DNA of 64,000 bases, from contig CAJJDO010000034.1 of the NCBI GenBank assembly GCA_905183005.1, positions 563,868 through 627,867 of the forward strand, in the 5' to 3' direction. Origin of the DNA: Paramecium pentaurelia. Lineage: Eukaryota > Ciliophora > Oligohymenophorea > Peniculida > Parameciidae. Below the pieces are notes generated by a model, which was given only the letters and a program-made list of their open reading frames with translations, made no database searches and was not told the origin of the DNA. Made by a program: the position numbers and the translations under genes. Within the stretch, counting starts at the first letter, position 1, and each line of letters starts with the position of its first letter. Shown here in pieces: positions 12,796 through 23,997 of this stretch.

Positions 12796-14156
12796 ATGAA
12801 AATTTTAATTATTTATGTGGCATCAATAGCAGTATTCTATTTCGTTGATAAATCTTTGGATCTACAATTTATTGAATCAGAAAAACTAAATCGATAATGT
12901 GAGACAAAGGTTGATAATCAAAATTAAAGTATACTCTGTTGTGGGTATATTTGGGAATCCAATGAAACTATGGTCACATTCTATTTTCGTACCAAAACCC
13001 AATTAAAACAAAAACCTGATATTGTAATTTATTACCAATAATTTCCTACAGAATAATAGTTAAATATGACTGAGCTATTATCAGTTGATACTAATAATTC
13101 ATTTCCTAAAGTTTAGGAAAATTAAGTTGGAATTGAGGAATTGATTAAACATCATTTAAAAGCTTTATCTTATTCATTCAAATCAGGAGATTCAGATGGA
13201 AATGAAAATTATTTAATGACACCTGAATTAATAAAAGTTTCAGCATATGTTATTTTTGCAAAGGGTTTAGACATAGAATTAGAGGCATATTTCAAAAATA
13301 ATTTAAAATATTTAGAAGATTCCTTTGTTACATTCTTATGCTTTGTCATTATGGCTTTGGCTATTAAAATGATCAATGAGGATGAAGATAATCTAATGCC
13401 TTTAGGAAAATATATTAAAGAGAATCAACATCATATGCTTATAATGATAATTCTTATTGCACAACCCCTTAGACCCTTATGTTTCTTTCCAGAATTTGAA
13501 GCTGTAGAGTGGCTGATTGGATAAACATGTTATACAGTAGGAGAATTTCTATTTTTAAGATATTTCTTACAAGTTCTTTCCTTTCTAAAAGGTTAGGACA
13601 ATAATACAAATAAAGGTAGAAATACTCTTATAACTATCTTTGTGATTATTCCTATTAGTGTAGATAGATGGTTGATTGCCTTTGATAGTTAATCTTTTGT
13701 TATAAAAGACTTAGAAAATTAAGTTGATAACATTCATACAATTATGATTGTGTGTTGGTTATGTTTTTTGATGTATTCTGGTATTTTTGCTTATGAAGTC
13801 ATGATTAGTTTAAATTCAAATTTAATTAGTAAATGCTAACCTATTATTTGTTAGGACGTGATCTATTTATAATTGATATCATCTTTTTCATAATCTATTC
13901 AATCTAGAAGAGTTAATTTTACTTATTTTATGAAAGATTTGATCATCATTTATTCAATCCAATAAATATGTTGATGATGATTTCTTATATTGCTGTTCTA
14001 TTGGTAATTGATTTAAGGAAAGAGAGTGAGAAGAGTAATGAACTATAACCTATAAGACATCGAATTGATTAAGATGAAGAACATATAGATAATCTAGATT
14101 TTACAATTGCAGAATATTATAAAGAAAAAGCAAATGATGATCAAACATTAATTTGA
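12796..14156 (+). CDS. Multi-pass membrane protein with lumenal N-terminal domain, 444 aa
   Basis: MKILIIYVASIAVFYF is a likely signal peptide or first TM. Next is a polar N-terminal domain of about 170 residues with Cys pairs (CCGY), then about seven hydrophobic segments (for example FVTFLCFVIMALAI and MLIMIILIAQPL), and an acidic tail. One 26-base intron (GTAAATGCTA...TTGTTAG, near 13829) keeps the frame. The plan of lumenal domain plus seven helices recalls the GOST/Wntless/TMEM181 group, but I cannot name a decisive motif, so this stays a structural comparison. Confidence 0.72.
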
Positions 14157-14245
14157 TTCAATATAATTATTTTATGTATTTATATACAATTTAAAAGTTA
14201 CTTGTGTTTTAACTTATTTGTCTAAAATAATAAATATATTAATTT

Positions 14246-16761
14246 ATGTTGCTTCTTAGCAAAATAACTAGGTTATGCCTAATCCCTACATATGGCTGCA
14301 AATTTGTACTTAAAAAAGACTGGAAGCTTATAAAAGACAACACCAATTGGGCAACTTATATGGATGATCTTAATATCAATTCAGAGACCTTTTATCACTC
14401 AAGCAGCAAAGATTTACTTAAAGCAGTCAGAGATAATCCTGAGAATGAATTTTATGCAAAATCAATAGGGCAACTTCTGTATCATATGGGAAAAGATGGT
14501 GTATATGATGAAGTTGTAATTAAAAAGATAGAAAAATGTCTTTACAAATTTAAAGGTGAATTCCCATCAAGATTAGCATTTGGAGCTTTATATGGATTTT
14601 TATCCCTTTCTATTGATAATTAATATTTACATGATTTCTTTGATGCTGAATTCCGTATGCATCAAAAATCTAAAAGAAAATGGTTTGAAGCAATAGAATT
14701 AGTTGAAGCATGTGGGAAAAATAAAAATTTGTCTAGAAAATATCTATTTGATTTGATGAAGTCACAATGTCATAGTATTCTTGTTAAAGAATATAAAAAA
14801 AGTCTAAAATATCAACCTGCCCAATAATTTAGATTATTGAATGCATGTATAAGTGCTAAGTATTTTGAACCTGATTTGTTTGATCCTCTTGTAAAAGATA
14901 TAGTTAGATAATAAAAAATATCTAGATTACCAGATTTAATTAAATTGTTAAATATTCTAACTAAACTTCAAACTGAAGGAGATTTCCCAAGATCAATATA
15001 AACAGAAATTGATCATCTTATTAATAGATTAAAAACAACACCTAAATTTGCATGGTTATACAATGCAGATGAAAGACGTTATAGAACAATGGAAGAATTA
15101 AAAGCTGTCAGAGAGAATGCACCTTAATAATTTATAGGAAATCATCTTTATTAACCAGAAATGTTAGAATAATATTTGAAATAAAAAGCTTTAGGAAATG
15201 ATGAAGCAGTTTAAAGAGAAAAGAGATTAATTCAAGAGAAATAATTAGATGATTTATTGTATGATGAATTCATGCTTAATAAAGTTGAATAATAGAGAAA
15301 TAGAGAATAACTAAAGAAAGAATAGAGAAAAGGTATGAAGGATGAAGATGGTGAAGATGAAGATGAAGAAATTGATAAAGAATTAACTGAAGAAGAAAAG
15401 AAGGATTGTAATTAATTAATATATAAATTATTATAGTACTTACTGATTTTTAGAAGAAACACTTTGAATCTTTAGATATGGAAACTGTTAATCCAGAGGA
15501 TCTTCCTAAAGAATGGTTTATGGATAATAGTTAATCATAAGATAATGAATTTGATGAAATGGATGAAAGAATTCAGTAGGCTGCTCAAGAAAAATCTCAG
15601 NGTAATTAAAAAGATAGAAAAATGTCTTTACAAATTTAAAGGTGAATTCCCATCAAGATTAGCATTTGGAGCTTTATATGGATTTTTATCCCTTTCTATT
15701 GATAATTAATATTTACATGATTTCTTTGATGCTGAATTCCGTATGCATCAAAAATCTAAAAGAAAATGGTTTGAAGCAATCGAATTAGTTGAAGCATGTG
15801 GGAAAAATAAAAATTTGTCTAGAAAATATCTATTTGATTTGATGAAATCACAATGTCATAGTATTCTTGTTAAAGAATATAAAAAAAGTCTAAAATATCA
15901 ACCTGCCTAATAATTTAGATTATTGAATGCATGTATAAGTGCTAAGTATTTTGAACCTGATTTGTTTGATCCTCTTGTAAAAGATATAGTTAGATAATAA
16001 AAAATATCTAGATTACCAGATTTAATTAAATTGTTAAATATTCTAACTAAACTTCAAACTGAAGGAGATTTCCCAAGATCAATATAAACAGAAATTGATC
16101 ATCTTATTAATAGATTAAAAACAACACCTAAATTTGCATGGTTATACAATGCAGATGAAAGACGTTATAGAACAATGGAAGAATTAAAAGCTGTCAGAGA
16201 GAATGCACCTTAATAATTTATAGGAAATCATCTTTATTAACCAGAAATGTTAGAATAATATTTGAAATAAAAAGCTTTAGGAAATGATGAAGCAGTTTAA
16301 AGAGAAAAGAGATTAATTCAAGAGAAATAATTAGATGATTTATTGTATGATGAATTCATGCTTAATAAAGTTGAATAATAGAGAAATAGAGAATAACTAA
16401 AGAAAGAATAGAGAAAAGGTATGAAGGATGAAGATGGTGAAGATGAAGATGAAGAAATTGATAAAGAATTAACTGAAGAAGAAAAGAAGGATTGTAATTA
16501 ATTAATATATAAATTATTATAGTACTTACTGATTTTTAGAAGAAACACTTTGAATCTTTAGATATGGAAACTGTTAATCCAGAGGATCTTCCTAAAGAAT
16601 GGTTTATGGATAATAGTTAATCATAAGATAATGAATTTGATGAAATGGATGAAAGAATTCAGTAGGCTGCTCAAGAAAAATCTCAGTAAGCTAAGAATAA
16701 AGAGTTTAAGAAAAGAAAGGGAAGAAGTGGCAAAGGAGATATTTTTGATGCAATAGAGTGA
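14246..16761 (+). CDS. Helical protein, possibly mitochondrial; model broken by an assembly duplication
   Basis: The N-terminus (MLLLSKITRLCLIPTYGCKF) is basic and hydrophobic, like a mitochondrial targeting sequence. A long run of paired helices follows, reminiscent of RNA-binding helical-repeat or RAP-type organellar proteins. The C-terminal part is highly charged (DEDGEDEDEE) and ends in a basic tail. A 29-base intron sits at 15408-15436. As printed, the frame breaks at the n (15601), after which bases 14516-15600 are repeated. If n and the second copy (15601-16686) are dropped, exon, intron and basic tail join in frame and give 466 codons ending at 16759-16761. I therefore regard the gene as intact in the cell. 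Function is not established. Confidence 0.7.
14516..15600 (+). repeat. First copy of a 1085-base direct repeat
   Basis: Bases 14516-15600 reappear at 15602-16686 with a constant offset of 1086. I noticed three substitutions: A14695/C15781, G14761/A15847 and C14822/T15908. All are silent in code 6; the third is CAA versus TAA, both Gln. Confidence 0.95.
15601..15601. other. Assembly join (single n)
   Basis: The only ambiguous base in the window. The sequence ending at 15600 and the sequence starting at 15602 overlap by 1085 bases of near identity, so this looks like two contig ends that were abutted rather than merged. Confidence 0.9.
15602..16686 (+). repeat. Second copy of the 1085-base direct repeat
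   Basis: Near-identical to 14516-15600 and including the same intron. It begins mid-codon relative to the upstream exon, which no real tandem exon duplication would need. It continues without a break into the unique 3' end of the gene. Confidence 0.95.
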
Positions 16762-16807
16762 ATTTTATCATGTAAAATAAAATAACTAACTAATTATTTA
16801 AATTTCA

Positions 16808-19141
16808 ATGAGTACTGCCAGATTCAAAAAAACAGAATTTAGAATATAAGAGATGTAAACTGAAATAGATGCTCTTATGACTTAACTCTAATCCAACTCT
16901 AAGAATGTATCCTCATCTTAATCAGAGCAATTGTAGATGCTGATCGAGGATTTACATTCTACTAATTTTCAAACTTAAGAGCTCTCCAAGGAATCAGATT
17001 AATTAACAGATGCATTATATTCTCAATCAGATCATGATGTGATATTAACATAAGCATAAATGAAAAAAATATAAGGTTCCTTGAATCAGTTCTTATCAAT
17101 CACAAAATAAGTAATTTAATTTTTACAAATTAGAATCTCTAAAATGTAGAGAAAGAAATAGAATTGATTGAGAAGAGTTTGCAAACTATATAAGAATAAA
17201 ACAAAGTCTATACAGAAAGCCTAAGTAAATTTAGAGATAATCTAAAAATGTGTGATACTTAAGTTGTTAAAGTGCTTGATCAAACTGCATATAATAATTG
17301 GAATAAAATTAAGTAATTTTTTGATGTTGATATAATTTAAACTTCTGTTCCATTAGGTCTTATTATGAAAGTATAATTATACATTCTTAAATTAACAGAA
17401 GCCTGTAATTCTAATTCAATTAAAGCCAAATAATAAATTAATGAAGATCTAACAGCTCTCTTAATTGAGATTAATTCGTAAAATTAATTATTTTAAAACA
17501 TTAACTTACTTGAATAGTATATAATGGGAATTTTAAAATCTAATAATAAGGTTAATCTATTTATATTCATTTAAAAATGTATGAATTCTATGCATTTTAA
17601 CTTTTGTTAAATAGCATAAATCTTTAATCAGCATAATATTTCCTATAAAATATAATAATCAATTTCATAAGAAATAGGCACTAAGAATTAATGTTTAAAA
17701 TCTTTATAAGTTAAGAAATCTTAATTTATGATTGAGATGGAAAAATTCAAAAAATAAAGTAAAGAACTAACTACATAAGTTGCACAATTAGAAAAATAAC
17801 TTGAAAAATAAATAGAAGCTGAAACATAGCATCTTTTAGCTATGTACTTGAGAGATAAAGAATAGAGTATATCTGAAATTAAAAAAAAATATGGTAAGAA
17901 ATATTTTGATAACATGCTGTCAGATGTAAAACAAGAGTTTAAGAAAATTTGTCTAAATTAATAAGTCTTATATGCCAACAGTATTGAATAAGCTTTCTTA
18001 AGAGTAGATGTAATTAATACTTAGTTAATGAATAATAAAACTAAAGCCCAACAATTAATTTAACAATATTCTTAATAAAAATTTAAAAAGGCTAGTAGTG
18101 TAATAATTTAATTAAATGGAATTGATAAAAGGGAATATTTATTGGAATTATAATAATGTAAGATATAGCTGTTATAAATTGAAAATAAAGTAGAGAGAAA
18201 AATGATTATTTAAGATTTAGATGAATTGTTATTACAAATTTAATATCAAATCAATGATATCAAATTAAGAATCTAAGCAAGCAACGTACCTCAGAAAATT
18301 AGAAGTGATTCAATTGATACATAAAGAAAGACTAATAGAACAATTGAACATCACAGATCATAATCATAAACTCCTATTCAGTCCCCTCAAATACCTGTAC
18401 CTTAAATTACTCTTTAATTATTAAATATTAATTTGCCAATCAATAATCCTAAAGAAATATTCGATTCTAGTGAAGATCCAATTAAATCTAATAATAGTTA
18501 ATTGTAACTAAGTTTTTGTGAAAATTAAAGCAATAAAAGCAAAGATCAAGAAAAGCTGAGTAAAACTATTTTAGTTTAATTTAATTCAAGTAGTAGAATT
18601 ACATAATAATCTAATAATATTGATAGTCTTACTAATTCTAGAAATGATGAGAATTAAAATAATTAAAATAATTAGTAAAATTAGCATTAATCAAATCCAT
18701 AAAAAAAACCGTAATTAAAGGAAGTTAGAAATATTATGAATAATTCAGAATAAATTTAAAATAGTTTAAAATCGAGTAGAACAAAAAAAGAGACTTAGCA
18801 AAAATAGAATAATGAATTTATACAGAAAAACAAGTTGAATATTTTAATTTATTTAAAAACCTAAGAATCAGACATTGCATATGATCCTATTTTAAATTAT
18901 GATCATGATCCCTATACATTTGGGTATAGACTTTTTAGGATAGATAATTAATTGAATGTAAATTATTGGCAATAATATATAGATTTATAAATCTTCAGAG
19001 GAAAAAATTAATTTAGAAAATTTTGAAAATTTAGAAGATCTTATAAATCAATTTACTATAAAATATACTTAATTAGAAAATATTAAAGATATTGAAATTG
19101 TAAATATAATTAAATAATTTTTTAGAATAATTGTAGTTTGA
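16808..19141 (+). CDS. Large coiled-coil protein, 761 aa
   Basis: It starts MSTARFKKTEF. The first 500 residues are mostly coiled coil with Gln/Glu/Lys heptads. A Ser/Gln/Asn-rich, low-complexity linker follows, then a short ordered C-terminal part (YDHDPYTFGYRLF). Introns are at 17111-17133 (23 bases) and 18958-18982 (25 bases). Removing the second one avoids an early TGA and adds about 50 acidic residues ending FRIIVV and TGA at 19139-19141; total length is then divisible by three. No catalytic motif is seen. A structural role in cortex, basal body or cilium is a guess. Confidence 0.75.
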
Positions 19142-19400
19142 CAGCATTAAAATTTTAAAATATATATGAGTCTACACTTAGACATGCTTGTGTTGACAGT
19201 TTAGCTCTAAGACATTTGAGAGTTCGCTTTTTTCCTTTTGTTTTTTTAGGACAACAACAATCCCAATTAGGATTGGCTGTCAATAAAGATGATATTTAAT
19301 CTTTATAGAAGCTATTCTCAAAATGATGATGCTAAAATTAAATCTCTAAAATTAATTATAAAATTATAAGAAAATAAAAAAAACAAAGTTATAAATTAAA

Positions 19401-20697
19401 TCATTTATAATAATTTTTGTAAAGAAATTTAGGTGATAATTTGTTAGGAAAGGCTTCCTTGACTGATTTTCCTAATTCAGGAGTCTTAGATTACTTTTTC
19501 ATTGCTCTTTCTTATTTAATTTAAGAAAATTCTGAAATTAATTTATCAAGCATAGCTTAATTAGTTTCTTATTTCATTGATGCTCTACTTGGAGGAAGTT
19601 ATTTCTTAAAGAATTTAGTTGCTAAAATATTTGGACTTTATAGTTGTTCAGCAGGTTCAGTGCGTCTTTATTTAGAATTAGAATTCTCCATCCATTCTTC
19701 AATTGATTCTTCTGTAATTTTAAAGGTTTGAGCAGTTTTTTTTTCAGAATTATCAAAGCTTTTTACTTCCTTACTATTAGGTTAGCTTTAATGCCTCTTT
19801 TCCTTTTCAGCACTTTTAGAAGTTTTTTATTCAGAACTTGATCTAGTGCTTTCATGATTTCTTTTTTTATTTGAATACTCTTTTTCTGTTAATTTACTAA
19901 TTTCTTTTAAAAAGGAATCAAGTGAACTAACTTTACCTTCATAATGTAGATAGGCCACTTTATTATCTTGGATATCTTTTAAGAATTATTGTAATTTGAA
20001 TAGTTTACTACTATATCCTCCCATAATTTGATTAAATGGTAGAGTACCCATTTAGACAATCTTATCATAATGATTTTTGATATCACTTATATAGGTTGCC
20101 AATTAGTGTTCAATTTATTTGGATTAAACTTTTAATTGATTGGTTATCTGCACTCCAGACCAAAGAGATTATGATAAGGCACATAGCAATTGAGATTTGC
20201 ACTGAATAGATAGTAGATATTACCATTTGTAATTATTTTTCAATCCCTCCAAAAGTCTTAACAACTTAAGTATATTAGTCATTATAAAACTTTTTAAGGT
20301 TGGCTTCAGTTGATAATAAATTGGAATGAACATTTTCTATTTCACTTTTAGTTTACAATAATTGTTCAATGAATGAATCAGTTTGCTTTTTCTTAACATT
20401 ATCTAGGGATTATTGAGTACATTACCTTCTTCTATATTTTCAATTTTATGTCCTTATTGAGCTAATTGAACAGCACATTTAGTGCATAATTTTTCATTTG
20501 GCCCTGTGTCATTATGTAATAAGTATTTAGCCTATAAATATATATGATATAAATACTTTTTTTTGAGGATGATGTGGACACATGGGCTGGAAGCCATTGC
20601 AATTAAATTCTTAACTCTCCTTAAATTTTTAGCTAAATAGATTAGTACTCTAATGAATAGGAGTGTCGATTCCATTCCAAAGTTATATAGATGACAT
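19401..20697 (-). CDS. B-box-like zinc-binding coiled-coil protein, 408 aa
   Basis: MSSIQLWNG opens the frame. Residues about 35-80 hold cysteines and histidines in a B-box-like order: CNGFQPMCPHHP, then after a 25-base intron (20532-20556) LLHNDTGPNEKLCTKCAVQLAQQGHKI. Two further introns of 23 and 22 bases lie near 20401-20427 and 20220-20240. A coiled coil follows, then a Ser/Lys-rich, basic C-terminal third ending PKFLYKNYYK. Length minus introns is divisible by three. Many Paramecium proteins share this zinc-module plus coiled-coil plan; their roles are largely undefined. It lies 55 bases from the carboxypeptidase Q stop. Confidence 0.78.
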
Positions 20698-20752
20698 GTA
20701 TATCTAATCATCTCTTTTCATTTGAATTTTAATTAATAATTGTTATGATAAA

Positions 20753-22180
20753 TCATTTGGGTAATCTCTCAGGATTATCAGCAATGATATACATCATGGA
20801 ACTAATAGCAAAGACATTGGAATCCATTTCATCAGGATTTAATATATTCATTGTATCACCAGCAGAGTGATGATATTTGAAGTAATAATCATCATTAGGA
20901 TCTTTATAGATATTTCTCATCAGTGGAACACCTTTATCACCTAAAGGTTTAGTATCAACTCCAGAACTAAAGATAACTACAATTTTTTACCCATCATTTT
21001 CATTAACAACTGATAAATCAGGAATATAGTTCATAATCAATTATCTAACCATTCTACTTGTTTATAGTTTTCCTGAAAAACCAAATCCTATAGCTGTCAA
21101 TTAGCCAACATCATTCTCAAGAGCTACCACATGATCTTCATCACCATGTTTTTTAACATAATGTTGTGCCCCATTATTTGGAAGTCCCATCTCTTCACCA
21201 CTCCAAGCAATCCATCTCAAAGTTCTAAGAGGCCTGATTCCAAGATCAGCAACTACTTTAAGGGCTTCTAAAGTAACAAGGGTTCCTGCACCATCATCCA
21301 TAGCCCCAGTTTAACTTCCTGTGTCCCAAGAATCAAAATGACCCCCCATCAATATAATTTATTCTGGATGTTACGAACCTTTGATCTCAGCAATGATGTT
21401 ATGACTTTCAGAAGCCTTCATTTCATTATTTAATTCTAAATCTACTGTTATCTTCTGTCCTCTATCTTACATTCTTTAAAGCATCTCAGCATCTTCTACT
21501 GTAATAGCAGCGGCAGGAATCTTTGTAAAATTACCTGAGTATCTCACATTCCCTGTATGTGGACTATAGATTGAAAATGAAGCAACACTTCTTAATAATA
21601 CAGCAATAGCTCCATAAGCAGATGCTCTATCAGGTCCTTGTTATCTATAAAACTTCAAGTCATCATAAGTTGTCCATGGAACATTATAGCATACAATTTT
21701 TCCTAAGTATTGTATATTGAATTTACCTTAAATTTTATTAGCTTTACCCTTCTCATCCAATTCACTCCAGTTTCTAACCACTACAACTTCTCCATCTTTT
21801 ATGTTACCTGGAACAATTAAACCAAGACCAATCATTCCTAATTTTTAAGGTCTTTTTCTTGGACTCTTTAAAATTAATTACTCGCTCCCTCTTACCCAAG
21901 TTGATATTTCATCTAATTTTTCTAATCTAACTTCCACCAAACCATTTTTAGTTGCTTCCCAATTTTGTATTTAATTATAAAGATAATCAACAGCTAATGC
22001 CATACTTGGAGATGCCCACATTCTAGGACCAAATGTATCAACAATATAAGCTAATTTATCATAAGCTTTATGCTTATTAGGGCCAGCATTTATTGCTTAT
22101 CTAATATTATCGACATTTTTTTTGATAGCATCATTTGTACAATATGCTATTGTCATGAGAAGAGCAAGAATTAATTTCAT
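20753..22180 (-). CDS. CPQ: Carboxypeptidase Q-like M28 zinc peptidase
   Basis: Intron-free, 475 aa. The signal peptide MKLILALLMTIAYC fixes the start and indicates secretion or the lysosomal lumen. Family motifs occur in order: GGHFDSW (zinc His, about residue 281), GAMDDGAGT (bridging Asp, about 294), WSGEEMGL (catalytic Glu and zinc Glu, about 327), ENDVG (zinc Asp, about 355) and KYHHSAGDT (zinc His, about 432). A protease-associated-type domain sits before the catalytic core. Human CPQ hydrolyses dipeptides with free termini; the same chemistry is expected. The ATG overlaps the TGA of the upstream carboxypeptidase gene by the four bases ATGA. Confidence 0.93.
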
Positions 22181-23970
22181 TTAAATAATTATTTAACTTG
22201 CAAAGCTGATATCATACTTCCCAATTTAGGCTATTCTTCTATGTATTGGCTTTAAAATGAGTTCATTCGAGACCTTATCTTCTATAGTTGAACTTTATTT
22301 TAACTCTGACTAAGAAGCTTGGAAGGCTATGGTTATAATTCAACATAAGATTAATCCTTAAAAAATTAACTATGTTGATGTATTAATTAGGGAGTCTCTA
22401 TTTTTGGTTTAATGCTTCCATATCCAACAGATTAATGTTTACATGAAGATTCTTTTCTGGATGTAATTTTAATTCTATTTGGTCGTGGTATAATCAAATC
22501 TTCTTCAGCTTCAGAATCACTTCCACTATCATATTTTAATGCCTTGCTCATCTCTCTATTAATATTCAATTCAGGTGAGTCTACCTAATCATTATAGAGA
22601 TCAAGTGCATGCAAAATATTTTAAGCAAGTTTATGATAATCTTCCAAACTAAAGGCCCGACCCATTTAACCATAAATACTTGTTTCAATTGTCATTGAAT
22701 TTGCGATATTCAATCTCTTCCATAATGCAACTCTAGCAGTACCAACTCTATCAGGACTAACACCATATGAACAATCCCTCTATTAAATATTAAGGTACTT
22801 TAAATGAGAAAATTTCATTATGATGAGCTAGAATCTTTCCAAACTATCTAATCTTCATATACTCTGAAACACTTTTTCCATGTAAACAACCATAAAGAAA
22901 TTAATTAAACTTTTTTGAATGACCATGTAAATCAATCATAAAAGCAATATTAGAATATTTAGAAATTGATTTAAAAACATAATGCACTTCAGGTTCTGTT
23001 TTTTATTTTGGATTGTCCCATTTTCTAAAATTATATATTTATATTACCTATTTAAATCTACACCATTAAAATTACAACGGGAATTCCCCAGAAAAACTCC
23101 ATCTGGATTTAGCATTGGATAGATTATAAATCTATACTTTTACATACTTGAATGTCCTTTGCATAAAATACGTAAAATTTCTTAACATATAAAAGATCCA
23201 GCAGTTTCACTTGGGTGTTATCTTGCCAATATTACTACTATCTATTATCCATTTTATTTTGGAGTTTTGATTTGCCAAATTGGTAATCCTAAAGTTGTGA
23301 TACACACTGATTTTCTTTGCAATGGACATTAATCAATAAATCTTTAAAGTTTTTTGATTGGATATGGTCGAGTTAAAGCAAAAAATACAATTTTTTCAGT
23401 TTATTTGAACTCATAAGTAAATTCTAAAGTGTACAAAGAAAAGTTTTATTAAAGTTAAGCTATGCCAGCATCTTCATGATGATAAAATGGATGATTTATA
23501 TTTGTTCTATAATAGTACATCTCTTTTGTTTTACCTACAGACCATTTTTCATCATCATAAACATAAACATGATTACAATCTTTAAAGAGTGTATTTTAAC
23601 GACGATTGTTTAATATACGTATTTTAAGTTTTCCTTCATTATGCATCTTGATACCAAAATAAAACCATTAAGTGCAACCTTAAGTATTAGTATCACTTGA
23701 AAGTAAAACATTCAATACTCCTTTTTCTTCTTAACAACATCCATGAATATTACTATTCTCAAATGAACCATAAACCACCAGTTCCTCAGATTCAAAAAAT
23801 GGCATTGGAGAATGAACATATTATTGTTATTTGTATTGAGCTAGAATATTTTTACGCGAATTGTGATTAATGATACATGTTTTTAATTTCTTCTCAAAAA
23901 GCTACATAAAATCAATGTATTAATGTCCCAAATCCTTGTTATTTTTGAGTAATTTTTGGAGAGATTTCAT
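22177..23970 (-). CDS. Cytosolic carboxypeptidase (CCP/AGBL, M14 family)
   Basis: The model gives 583 aa after removing introns of 23 bases (near 23043) and 19 bases (near 22780). The N-terminal beta domain with QWFYFGIKM is the module typical of CCPs. The M14 catalytic core shows the zinc motif ARQHPSETAGS (about residue 250), NPDGVFLGN with CNFNGVDLNR, the zinc His in DLHGHSKKF, and the catalytic Glu in TIETSIYG (about residue 413). CCPs trim glutamate from tubulin tails, a major process in ciliates; substrate is inferred from family. The C-terminal 120 residues are Ser/Gln-rich and unstructured, and run to a TGA that overlaps the next gene's ATG. Start ATG (MKSLQKLL) lies 27 bases after the IDE stop. 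Confidence 0.9.
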
Positions 23971-23997
23971 TTTATAATAAATATTTTTATAATACAC

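Noticed and set aside
14516..16686. True tandem exon duplication
   Set aside because: The printed second copy starts out of frame at an n, and collapsing the overlap restores the whole gene, so an assembly cause is far more likely.
22256..22420. Plus-strand frame starting MSSFETLSS
   Set aside because: It looks coding for about 50 codons but has no natural end. The minus-strand CCP tail covering it keeps phase over the whole gene.
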